From M3007 sp041160955 (GTDB taxonomy: Bacteria > Bacteroidota > Bacteroidia > Chitinophagales > Saprospiraceae), in the NCBI GenBank assembly GCA_041160955.1, contig JBEAVK010000382.1:1-16107 (forward strand): DNA of 16,107 bases, in the 5' to 3' direction. Below are positions 1-6,507 of this stretch, in pieces. Each line of letters opens with the position of its first letter. Position 1 is the stretch's first letter. The position numbers were made by a program, and so were the translations under genes. Below the pieces are notes generated by a model. That model had not been told where the DNA came from. It made no database searches and saw nothing but the letters and a program-made list of their open reading frames with translations.

Positions 1-1
1 T

Positions 2-73
2 GGTATAATGTTTATTGATTTCCCAAATGGGGTGCAAATAAACAACAAATGTTGGACTTCTCCGAAGTCATTT
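2..73. repeat. Direct repeat, copy 1 (72 nt)
   Basis: This stretch recurs at 125-196 with only three mismatches, at a fixed offset of 123 nt. It ends in a short hairpin (55-69) followed by ATTT. Nothing in it reads as a convincing gene. The left window edge may cut a longer array. Confidence 0.85.
55..69. repeat. TCC-loop hairpin element (REP-like), copy 1
   Basis: GACTTC-TCC-GAAGTC: a perfect 6-bp stem around a TCC loop. The same design with different stems occurs at 178-192, 228-242, 7678-7694 and 7749-7763, always with TCC on the + strand. The shared loop and changing, still-paired stem resemble repetitive extragenic palindromes. The mobilising agent, if any, is not in this window. Confidence 0.7.
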
Positions 74-124
74 AGGGGTGGACTTCGGCGCAATCTGACA
101 TTTGTAACATATAATGGAATAGTG

Positions 125-196
125 GGTATAATGTTTAGTGATTTCCTAAATGGGGTGCAAATAAACAACAAATGTTAGACTTCTCCGAAGTCATTT
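125..196. repeat. Direct repeat, copy 2 (72 nt)
   Basis: Second copy of the 2-73 repeat, three mismatches over 72 nt. Its 3' part carries the hairpin at 178-192. A shorter third relative containing only the hairpin and its immediate flank is at 224-247, and a half-copy of the stem (GACTTCGG) begins at 81. Confidence 0.85.
178..192. repeat. TCC-loop hairpin element (REP-like), copy 2
   Basis: GACTTC-TCC-GAAGTC, identical to the element at 55-69 and in the same position within the second copy of the direct repeat. Confidence 0.7.
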
Positions 197-227
197 GAGG
201 TGTTGCTTGTTTTTGTTACAAAAGTTA

Positions 228-242
228 GACTTCTCCGGAGTC
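228..242. repeat. TCC-loop hairpin element (REP-like), copy 3
   Basis: GACTTC-TCC-GGAGTC. One base differs from the other two copies in this cluster, replacing a T:A pair with a T:G (G:U in RNA) pair, so the fold is kept. It sits in a shorter repeat unit (224-247) lacking the upstream 48 nt. Confidence 0.6.
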
Positions 243-276
243 ATTTGGGGGGCGGCTGAATATTGGAATGTTTACA

Positions 277-312
277 CAAAAAAATCCCTCCTTTGTATAT
301 CAAAAGAGGGAT
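277..312 (-). terminator. Intrinsic terminator of the DUF1573 gene
   Basis: On the minus strand ATCCCTC (312-306) pairs with GAGGGAT (290-284), with additional CTTTG/CAAAG pairing inside, followed by a run of seven T (284-278, sharing the last stem base). It lies 48 nt past the DUF1573 stop codon. A second small hairpin (TAGGGT-TT-ACCCTA, 323-336) lies between the stop and this terminator. Confidence 0.85.
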
Positions 313-359
313 CGATATTATCTAGGGTTTACCCTAAACTAAGTTTATTATAGCGTAGT

Positions 360-926
360 TTATTTTGTTTCTTTACCACGTACTTCACCGGCCACCTCGA
401 TATAGGTATCCGTAGGAACAGTATTTGCGGTAACAGTTACACGTTTACTTTGGTTACCAGGCTTACCTTTAGTATTGAATTCCACTTTGATTTCGCCAGT
501 TGCACCCGGAGGTACAGGCTCGTGTGGCCAAGTAGGGACTGTACAACCGCAAGAACCTTTTGCATTGCTGATAACAAGTGGTTCATTGCCAGTATTGGTA
601 AATTTAAAAACGTGTTTTACAACATCGCCTTCGTCAACTACGCCAAACTCAAATTTTTCGCTTTCGTAGCGGATAGTTGTAACTGGGCCTGTTGGTGCAG
701 TTGTTGCGTTTACATTGGTGCCAGGTATATTTCCACTGCCTTCGGGGATACCCGATTTTGCAGGTGATTGACTGCTAGAGAAACCTGATGCAGCAGCAGC
801 AGCGCGCATCATATCACCTTCTGATTTTCCAAACCAATTGGAGAAGCCACCGCCCACTAAATTTGCTACTAACAATGCGCCCACTAATACAAGGAGGCCA
901 TACTGGATTTTTTTATTCCTTTCCAT
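360..926 (-). CDS. DUF1573 domain protein with N-terminal membrane anchor
   Basis: This 188-residue protein begins with a short charged head (MERNKK) and one hydrophobic segment at about residues 8-27, so it is probably inserted in the inner membrane with the rest in the periplasm. A low-complexity Ala/Ser/Gly/Pro-rich linker spans about 30-83. Residues about 86-182 form a DUF1573 (Ig/ASH-like beta-sandwich) domain: the signature F-x-F-G-x-V-x-E-G and V-F-x-F-T-N-T-G-x-x-P-L-V-I is followed by G-S-C-G-C-T (Cys126, Cys128). These domains are very common in Bacteroidota, but their molecular role is not established. The gene stands alone, with a TAATTTTG promoter element 42 nt upstream and a strong terminator downstream. 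There is no lipobox cysteine, so a transmembrane anchor is favoured over a lipoprotein. Confidence 0.9.
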   Translation of the reverse strand: MERNKKIQYGLLVLVGALLVANLVGGGFSNWFGKSEGDMMRAAAAASGFSSSQSPAKSGIPEGSGNIPGTNVNATTAPTGPVTTIRYESEKFEFGVVDEGDVVKHVFKFTNTGNEPLVISNAKGSCGCTVPTWPHEPVPPGATGEIKVEFNTKGKPGNQSKRVTVTANTVPTDTYIEVAGEVRGKETK

Positions 927-976
927 GTTTATAAAATTGAATTATTTTAAATGTTTTACTTGTTTCTAAACCGCCG

Positions 977-984
977 CAAAATTA
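977..984 (-). promoter_or_regulatory. Bacteroidota -7 element for the DUF1573 gene
   Basis: The minus strand reads TAATTTTG, matching the TAnnTTTG consensus. The predicted transcript start lies about 44 nt before the ATG. No clear TTG lies 18-20 nt upstream, so only the -7 box is supported. Confidence 0.55.
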
Positions 985-1038
985 GGACTATTCTAAAGAT
1001 ATTTATTCATCTTTTACATTAGATTAACACAGGGAAAT

Positions 1039-1076
1039 AAATTAGCCATACTCGACAATGCGAATATGGCTAATTT
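1039..1076 (-). terminator. Hairpin terminator after the orphan T9SS domain
   Basis: A perfect 12-bp inverted repeat, AAATTAGCCATA (1039-1050) and TATGGCTAATTT (1065-1076), encloses a 14-nt loop. On the minus strand the right arm runs into AATTTATTT, a U-rich tail. It lies 31 nt past the stop of the 1108-1494 frame and before the promoter of the next gene. Confidence 0.65.
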
Positions 1077-1107
1077 GAAGATTTTTATTTCATCTTTAGT
1101 TTACGTG

Positions 1108-1494
1108 TTAAAACATCATCAATTTGCGGCGGGCAGTTTTGATACCTGCTGTCTCGAATTGGTATTCGTAGATACCGGGTTCGCGCAAATCGTTTCTTTG
1201 CAATAGAACGTGGTTTTCGCCTTCGTCATAGGCGGCTTGTTTTTGATTAATTTCTGCACCATCAGCATTGAAGATACGGAGAATTACTTGAGCGGGGGTT
1301 GGGAGATTAAAGCGCAACATAGTCATTTCTACAAAAGGGTTTGGAAAATTTGGTAAAAGTTCAAGTTCCCCGCTATTGACTATGGCTGAATGTAATGTTT
1401 GATTAAAACGAAGCATAAAATGTAAATTAAATATACGGAATCCTGATGAAGGATTATTGATTATGAAATAAGGATTAAAAGATGTCTCATCCAA
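1108..1494 (-). CDS. Orphan T9SS type A C-terminal sorting domain, probable gene remnant
   Basis: The frame encodes little more than a C-terminal sorting domain. From about residue 48 it reads L-P-N-F-P-N-P-F, then beta strands ending V-I-L-R-I-F-N-A-D-G, G-I-Y-E-Y-Q-F and a final R-R-K-L-M-M-F, the FlgD-like fold that T9SS recognises on secreted proteins. The first codon at 1494 is TTG, not ATG. The frame is open upstream only to a TAA at 1525-1527, without an ATG or signal peptide. The first in-frame ATG (1414-1416) would give 102 residues. A sorting domain with no signal peptide and no cargo cannot be exported as it stands, so I infer the 3' end of a once longer gene, truncated against ribD. 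A terminator (1039-1076) is still present. Alternatively it is a small cytoplasmic protein of unknown role. Confidence 0.55.
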   Translation of the reverse strand: MDETSFNPYFIINNPSSGFRIFNLHFMLRFNQTLHSAIVNSGELELLPNFPNPFVEMTMLRFNLPTPAQVILRIFNADGAEINQKQAAYDEGENHVLLQRNDLREPGIYEYQFETAGIKTARRKLMMF

Positions 1495-1571
1495 ATAAAT
1501 TGGAGCAATAGGGGGATATATTTGTTATTGCAAAACGTGTGCCAATTATTTATTTCTCGATTATTTGCCTT

Positions 1572-1595
1572 AAAATACCTTGAAAGTGGTATTTT
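1572..1595. terminator. Hairpin just after the ribD stop
   Basis: AAAATACC (1572-1579) and GGTATTTT (1588-1595) form an 8-bp stem with an 8-nt loop, immediately downstream of the ribD stop codon. On the plus strand more T follow the stem; on the minus (ribD) strand the T stretch is inside the stem and is followed by AAGG. It could work as a weak terminator. Confidence 0.4.
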
Positions 1596-1596
1596 T

Positions 1597-2652
1597 TTAT
1601 TTTATTATGCTTCCTTTTTCATAAAATTGGATTTTGTCTTTTCCAATCCATTCTTCTTTTACCATAGGCAAGCCTTGTTGTAATTTTGGTGCGTGGATAC
1701 CGTCTTTCATGATCTGCTCATTTTCGATCATTCTTATTTCTTGAAATAAACCAAAGTCTAAATAAGATTGTATGAGTTCGGCACCACCTTCTACCAAAAG
1801 GGACGCTTTTTTATCTTGGGCAAGTGCTGTTGAAAGTTCGTTGAGTAGGTTTTCTCTGGAAAATGCTTGGAAAATAGTATGCTGCCAATTACCCAACCTC
1901 GTTTTGCCGATCACCCAAGTTGGCGTGGAATCGTCCAATAACGCATGGGTAAGCGGCATTTTTCCTTCAAAATCAATAACAATGCGCAATGGGTTTTTCC
2001 CTGTATAATAACGTGTGTCCAATTGCGGATTATCGGCAAGAGCCGTTTGTGTACCCACTAATATGGCATCGCATTCTGAGCGCCACCGATGTACTAGGCG
2101 ACGTGTAACTGGATCGGAAATGGCCACTCGTTCACCTTTTTTTCCAATAAAACCATCGCGGCTTTGCGCCCATTTGAGTATGATATAAGGCTGTTGCGCT
2201 TGATGCGTCATCCAATGTATAAATACTTTGTTTTGGGGCAAAAACTGTTCTGCAAGCACACCTACTTGCACCTCAATACCCATATCCTTGAGTTTTGCGA
2301 TACTTTTACCTGCTACTAATGGGTTAATGTCTGGTACGGCCACGACTACTCTTTTAATATTGTGCGCTAAAATCAATTCCACACAAGGCGGCGTTTTTCC
2401 CACATGGAAACAGGGTTCCAAAGTGCAATACAAAGTAGAGTGGGGTAGCAAAAGGGGGGCTTTTACAGATCTAACTGCATGTACCTCGGCATGTGGCCCG
2501 CCATAATAATCGTGCCAACCCTCGCCTATAATATTGCCTTCATGTACAATCACCGCACCCACCAACGGATTAGGTGCCACTTTGCCTGCGCCTAATGCTG
2601 CCAGATCGAAAGCGCGTTGCATAAATAATTCGTCTTGCGTTTTGTGCATCAT
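1597..2652 (-). CDS. ribD: Bifunctional riboflavin biosynthesis protein RibD (deaminase/reductase)
   Basis: RibD carries out two consecutive steps of riboflavin synthesis in the cytoplasm: deamination of the pyrimidine from GTP breakdown, then NADPH-dependent reduction of the ribose side chain. The N-terminal deaminase domain (about 5-145) shows P-N-P-L-V-G-A-V (27-34), the zinc motif H54-A-E56 and P-C81-x3-G-K-T-P-P-C90, giving zinc ligands His54, Cys81 and Cys90 and proton shuttle Glu56. The reductase domain (about 155-345) includes L-K-W-A-Q-S-R-D-G and a late L-V-E-G-G motif. At 351 residues it is a normal length for the two-domain form. It starts ATGATG; I take the first. A well-formed promoter lies 35-70 nt upstream. 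No other rib gene is nearby, so this enzyme is unlinked from the rest of its pathway in this window. Confidence 0.96.
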   Translation of the reverse strand: MMHKTQDELFMQRAFDLAALGAGKVAPNPLVGAVIVHEGNIIGEGWHDYYGGPHAEVHAVRSVKAPLLLPHSTLYCTLEPCFHVGKTPPCVELILAHNIKRVVVAVPDINPLVAGKSIAKLKDMGIEVQVGVLAEQFLPQNKVFIHWMTHQAQQPYIILKWAQSRDGFIGKKGERVAISDPVTRRLVHRWRSECDAILVGTQTALADNPQLDTRYYTGKNPLRIVIDFEGKMPLTHALLDDSTPTWVIGKTRLGNWQHTIFQAFSRENLLNELSTALAQDKKASLLVEGGAELIQSYLDFGLFQEIRMIENEQIMKDGIHAPKLQQGLPMVKEEWIGKDKIQFYEKGSIIK

Positions 2653-2663
2653 AGGTATATTTG
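2635..2663 (+). promoter_or_regulatory. Predicted promoter of the GH28 gene, overlapping the ribD start
   Basis: TTG (2635-2637), an 18-nt spacer and TATATTTG (2656-2663) match the Bacteroidota consensus TTG-N18-TAnnTTTG. The -33 box is inside the first codons of ribD on the opposite strand. The predicted start near 2670 gives a leader of about 75 nt before the GH28 ATG. Confidence 0.55.
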
Positions 2664-2693
2664 TGGTTTAAAGGGGCTTGGTAATTGAGGCAT

Positions 2694-2722
2694 CAAAGAT
2701 AAGTCAGAAACATGAACGGCAA
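2694..2722 (-). promoter_or_regulatory. Predicted promoter of ribD
   Basis: On the minus strand TTG (2722-2720), an 18-nt spacer, then TATCTTTG (2701-2694). Transcription should start near 2687, about 35 nt before the ribD ATG. It faces the predicted GH28 promoter, so the two transcripts would overlap at their 5' ends. Confidence 0.7.
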
Positions 2723-2744
2723 TAAAATATAAAAAACTTAAACG

Positions 2745-4181
2745 ATGAAATATAAACTTTTATACCAATTTTCCATTTTAGGGGCTCTTTTTGGCTTGAT
2801 TTCGCTCTGCGGCTTATATGCTCAATCGCCCTCTCGTAACTATGATATTACCCATTTCGGGGCTATATCTGATGGGATTACGATCAATACGGAGGCGATT
2901 CAAAATGCAATTGACCAATGCCATGCGGATGGTGGCGGTAATGTATTAATTCCCAAGGGTGTGTTCGTGACGGGTAGTATTTGTTTGAAAGATAATGTTA
3001 TGCTGTTATTGGATTCTGCTGCGGTCTTATTGGGTAGTACTAAGCGTACCGATTATGATAAAAACAGGTGGTATGCTTTAATTTTAGCCCATAGTGTAAG
3101 CCATATTGGTATTGGCGGAAAAGGTACGATTGATGGCCGTGGAAAAGCATTGGCAGCTGATACCGATGAAATGTATAAAAAGGGCTTGATTCAAGGGGGC
3201 TATAAAGATAACCGTACCCACGAAAGCGAACGTCCGCAATTGATTGATTTTGAGCAATGTAAGAATATTAAAGTCAGTGGAATTACCTTGAGGAATTCAG
3301 CTTGTTGGATACAGCGGTATGGTCGGTGCGATAGCCTAGTTATTGATGGAATAACGGTGCGCAGTACGGCTTTTTGGAATAATGATGGGATAGATCTGGT
3401 GGATTGTACGAATACACTCGTTCAAAACTGCGATATTGATGTCGGCGACGATGGTATTTGTCTGAAATCGGATCGGAGAGAACTGTCTTGTAATCATATC
3501 CTGATCCGCCATTGCAAGGTGCGTTCCAGTGCCAGTGCGGTCAAATTTGGCACAAATTCTTACGGTGGCTTCCGAAATATTAAAGTGGACGATATAACGG
3601 TTTATAATACTTTCCGATCGGCCATTGCGCTGGAAATAGTGGATGGTGGTGTACTGGAAGATGTGGAAGTATCCAATATTCGCGCTGAAAACACGGGTAA
3701 TGCCTTTTTTATTCGATTAGGACACCGTACCCAACGCTTCCCACCCGGGCTGGTGAGGCGGGTCTATCTGCACGATATAAATGTTACAGTGCCAGCGGGA
3801 AAACCGGATATTGGTTATGAGCATGAAGGCCCACCTGTAAAAGAACCACATAACCTAATGCCAGCCTCTATTGTAGGCATTCCCGGACATCCAGTTGTGG
3901 ATGTCCGGTTGGAAAATATTTATGTCTCTTATGCTGGTGGCGGTGATCGCAATATTGCTTTTGTACCTATTGACAGCCTATCCAAAGTACCTGAACGGGA
4001 ACGAGATTACCCAGAGTTTTCTATGTTTGGGGAATTGCCCGCGTGGGGTTTGTATTGCAGGCACGTGGATGGTTTACAGATGAATCGGGTGCGGTTGCGC
4101 AAAAAAGCGGCGGATTATCGGGATGCAGTGGTATTGGATGATGTACAGCGGGTACGTATGCGTCGGGTGCGGAAAGGGTAG
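2745..4181 (+). CDS. Secreted glycoside hydrolase family 28 (pectin-type) enzyme
   Basis: The 478-residue protein has a signal peptide (about 1-26; cleavage near L-Y-A-Q). From about 32 it starts like pectate-lyase-fold enzymes (Y-D-I-T-x-F-G-A-x-x-D-G), has G-x-G-x-I-D-G (123-131) and then a right-handed parallel beta-helix. Two GH28 acid motifs are visible: N-N-D (212-214, for the usual N-T-D) followed by G-I-D, and G-D-D (234-236). The usual G-H-G motif is replaced by S-A-V before K-F-G-T (267-270), and R-I-K appears as I-A-L-E near 294-297. That points to a GH28 branch other than classic endo-polygalacturonases, perhaps an exo-acting or rhamnogalacturonan-type enzyme; the substrate is inferred only. 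There is no T9SS tail and no lipobox, so periplasmic location is likely. No SusC/SusD pair is adjacent, so it is not in an evident polysaccharide utilisation locus. Confidence 0.88.
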   Translation: MKYKLLYQFSILGALFGLISLCGLYAQSPSRNYDITHFGAISDGITINTEAIQNAIDQCHADGGGNVLIPKGVFVTGSICLKDNVMLLLDSAAVLLGSTKRTDYDKNRWYALILAHSVSHIGIGGKGTIDGRGKALAADTDEMYKKGLIQGGYKDNRTHESERPQLIDFEQCKNIKVSGITLRNSACWIQRYGRCDSLVIDGITVRSTAFWNNDGIDLVDCTNTLVQNCDIDVGDDGICLKSDRRELSCNHILIRHCKVRSSASAVKFGTNSYGGFRNIKVDDITVYNTFRSAIALEIVDGGVLEDVEVSNIRAENTGNAFFIRLGHRTQRFPPGLVRRVYLHDINVTVPAGKPDIGYEHEGPPVKEPHNLMPASIVGIPGHPVVDVRLENIYVSYAGGGDRNIAFVPIDSLSKVPERERDYPEFSMFGELPAWGLYCRHVDGLQMNRVRLRKKAADYRDAVVLDDVQRVRMRRVRKG

Positions 4182-4196
4182 GTATTGCAAATACCT
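4180..4196. terminator. Possible bidirectional terminator between GH28 and ligA
   Basis: AGGTATT (4180-4186), loop GCA, AATACCT (4190-4196) form a 7-bp hairpin filling almost all of the 17-bp gap between the two convergent stop codons. On the plus strand CTTT follows. An outer GGGTA/TACCC pairing around it would extend into both coding regions. The T-run is short, so the call is tentative. Confidence 0.45.
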
Positions 4197-4198
4197 CT

Positions 4199-6373
4199 TT
4201 ACCCATTCACCTCTGTCCGTTCCAAAAACTCACTTTCCGACCAAATTTCCACGGTGCCAATATCCTGTGCTTTTTTCAGTTTTGAGCCTGCTTTTTCGCC
4301 CACTACGAGTATGCTTAGGTGCTTGCTCACCCCGCTCGCAATAGACGCTCCTGCGCCTGTTGCGCGTGCTTCGGCCAGTTCGCGTGTCATTTGAGTGAGC
4401 GATCCGGTAAATAAGATGCTTTTGCCATAGAGTACACCCTCCGTATTCACATCCGCTTTTTTGTCTTCCTCGGTTTGGGTGAGGTTGACACCCAGGGATT
4501 CCATTTCTTTGAGCAACGCTATATTATGGTCTTCGTGGAAAAAATCGAATACCTTTTGTGCTACTACTGGGCCAATATCCTTAATCGTTTGGTATTTTTC
4601 TAGGTCCCAATCGCAGAGATCCAACACATGACCTATTTCAGCAGCAATCAATTTGGAGGCTTTTTGCCCTAAATGATGCACACTCAGACTATGTAATAAA
4701 CGATGGATTGGGTTTTGTTTGGCTTTTTCTAGCGCAGCACGTAAATTGTCTGCCGAACGCTTTCCAAAACCATCTAATTTTGCAATAGCCTCAAAATCAA
4801 GGCGATACAAATCGGCTAATGTACTTAACCAGCCCATACCAATCAGCCGTTCAATGGTGGCTTTGCTCAAGCCTTCAATATCCATCGCATGCTTGGATAC
4901 ATGGAACACAAATTTTTGATACTCCTGCCGACCACAAGTACAATTGGGGCAACGCCAGGCGGCTTCATCTTCGGCGCGGGCGAGCAGAACTGTTTTTGTA
5001 TCGTCGAATGGGCAATACTCTGGGTATTTTACAGGTATTTCTGATCCATCTCGGAGTTCTACTAATGTTTTTACGATATAGGGAATCACATCGCCGGCGC
5101 GTTCTACCAGTACATGGTCGCCGATGCGAATATCTTTGGATCGAATAAATTCTTCGTTGTGCAGACTTACATTAGATACCGTAACACCTGCCAAATGCAC
5201 GGGTTCTAATTTGGCGACAGGCGTAATTGCGCCAGTTTTCCCTACTTGGTATTCGATATCGCGTAGGCGCGTGGTGGCTTGCCTTGCACGGAATTTGAAA
5301 GCGATGGCCCAACGTGGATGGTGCGAGGTATAACCACATTTGGCCTGTAGGTCGATCCGATTGAGTTTGACCACCATGCCATCCAATTCATAAGGGTACT
5401 CGTCTCGGTATTCTTGCCATGCGTTACAAAATGCGATCACTTCTTCGATATTAGCGCAGGTTTTTGTGGCTTCAAGGTGTTGTTTTGCGTGTGTTTGCGA
5501 CAATGGCGTTTTGAAACCCAATTTTTCCAGCAGGTGAATACTTTGGTCGTGTGTATCAAATTGGCCTTCAACGGGGTTGCCATTTTGATCTTCTGCAAAA
5601 CCCAATTGATAAATAAATGCTTCGAGTCCACGTGCTGCGGTTTCCTTGGGGTCTTTCATACGCAATGCACCTGTTGCAGCATTGCGAGGATTAGCAAAGA
5701 GGGTTTCACCGGTGGATTGTCGCTTGGCATTCATGGTATCAAAAATATCCTTACGAATCAATGCTTCTCCGCGCAATTCGGCTTTATAGATACCATATTT
5801 ACTAAATTCGGCACGCAAAGGAATCGACTTCAAGGAACGCATATTCGCACTAATGTCTTCGCCCATTGTGCCATCGCCACGGGTTGCGCCGCGCACCAAC
5901 AGGTCATTTTCAAAAACCAGCGCAATGGTACCGCCGTCGTATTTAGGCTCAACACAATAAGAAACAGCCTCGTCTTTTTCTAGTCCGCATAGTTTTTTAA
6001 TACTGGTATCAAAATCAAGTAAATCGGCGGCATCATAAGAATTATCCAAGGAAAGCATTGGGGTCAGGTGTGGCACTTGGGCAAATACCGATCCTGAATT
6101 GTCGTCACCTATACGTTGGGTAGGGGAGTCTGTATTGATGAGTTCTGGGTGCTTGGCTTCTAGTGCTTTCAATTGATTATACAATTGATCGTATTCAAAA
6201 TCGCTGACAACTGGGTCGTTTTGGACATAATAACGCCATTCATGGTATCGAAGCACCTTGGTTAAGTCGGCTATTTTAAGTGTTGGGTCATCAAATAGCG
6301 TTTGAGCCGTTGCCGATTGAAGTAGTGCTTTGGATAGATCAAAAAGTGCGCGTTGTTGTTCCTGAGCGTACAT
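4199..6373 (-). CDS. ligA: NAD+-dependent DNA ligase LigA
   Basis: LigA seals nicks in DNA during replication and repair, using NAD+ to adenylate its active-site lysine. The order is the normal one: Ia domain with Y-H-x3-Y-Y-V (43-50) and D-x-E-Y-D; S-L-D-N (108-111); adenylation motif E-P-K144-Y-D-G with Lys144 the nucleophile; D-G-M-V-V-K (331-336); OB fold (about 370-450); zinc finger (454-480); helix-hairpin-helix region (about 497-610); BRCT domain (about 645-724). At 724 residues it is somewhat longer than the common ~670 because of about 35 extra N-terminal residues before the Ia domain; no later Met offers a shorter start. The zinc finger is unusual: C454-P-F-D457 has Asp where a Cys is expected, and the second half reads C475-P-N-C478-T-C480. 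It is normally an essential single-copy gene. A TTG-N18-TATTTTTG promoter precedes it. Confidence 0.97.
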   Translation of the reverse strand: MYAQEQQRALFDLSKALLQSATAQTLFDDPTLKIADLTKVLRYHEWRYYVQNDPVVSDFEYDQLYNQLKALEAKHPELINTDSPTQRIGDDNSGSVFAQVPHLTPMLSLDNSYDAADLLDFDTSIKKLCGLEKDEAVSYCVEPKYDGGTIALVFENDLLVRGATRGDGTMGEDISANMRSLKSIPLRAEFSKYGIYKAELRGEALIRKDIFDTMNAKRQSTGETLFANPRNAATGALRMKDPKETAARGLEAFIYQLGFAEDQNGNPVEGQFDTHDQSIHLLEKLGFKTPLSQTHAKQHLEATKTCANIEEVIAFCNAWQEYRDEYPYELDGMVVKLNRIDLQAKCGYTSHHPRWAIAFKFRARQATTRLRDIEYQVGKTGAITPVAKLEPVHLAGVTVSNVSLHNEEFIRSKDIRIGDHVLVERAGDVIPYIVKTLVELRDGSEIPVKYPEYCPFDDTKTVLLARAEDEAAWRCPNCTCGRQEYQKFVFHVSKHAMDIEGLSKATIERLIGMGWLSTLADLYRLDFEAIAKLDGFGKRSADNLRAALEKAKQNPIHRLLHSLSVHHLGQKASKLIAAEIGHVLDLCDWDLEKYQTIKDIGPVVAQKVFDFFHEDHNIALLKEMESLGVNLTQTEEDKKADVNTEGVLYGKSILFTGSLTQMTRELAEARATGAGASIASGVSKHLSILVVGEKAGSKLKKAQDIGTVEIWSESEFLERTEVNG

Positions 6374-6407
6374 TATATATTATTTGTGTTGAGTTAAAAT
6401 GACGCTG

Positions 6408-6436
6408 CAAAAATAAACAAATTTTTTTAAAAGCAA
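6408..6436 (-). promoter_or_regulatory. Predicted promoter of ligA
   Basis: On the minus strand TTG (6436-6434), an 18-nt spacer, then TATTTTTG (6415-6408). The predicted start near 6401 leaves a leader of about 28 nt before the ligA ATG. It is back to back with the selD promoter. Confidence 0.7.
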
Positions 6437-6451
6437 ACGAGGTATTCACAA

Positions 6452-6459
6452 TATCTTTG
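6452..6459 (+). promoter_or_regulatory. Predicted -7 element of the selD promoter
   Basis: TATCTTTG matches TAnnTTTG; a start near 6466 would give a leader of about 42 nt. The place where TTG would be expected (6431-6433) reads AAG, directly beside the -33 TTG of the ligA promoter, so only the -7 box is supported. Confidence 0.6.
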
Positions 6460-6507
6460 CGGCGCACACTTTTTTTACCTTTTTGAAAGTGTTGACACAG
6501 ATTAAAT

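Noticed and set aside
8..178. A 56-codon plus-strand frame spanning both direct repeats, in phase because 123 is divisible by three
   Set aside because: It contains the palindromic elements, no promoter or recognisable domain is visible, and its translation is simply the repeat read through. Such frames commonly arise from intergenic repeats.
1..250. CRISPR array at the left edge
   Set aside because: Only two full repeats of 72 nt, a third truncated one, no regular spacers and no cas genes.
1517..1524. TATATTTG on the plus strand, matching the -7 promoter consensus
   Set aside because: No TTG stands 18 nt upstream and no plus-strand gene follows; the sequence downstream is antisense to ribD.
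5414..5983. A 189-codon plus-strand open frame opposite ligA
   Set aside because: It is antisense to the well-conserved adenylation domain of ligA, shows no domain and is cysteine/phenylalanine rich as expected of a shadow frame.
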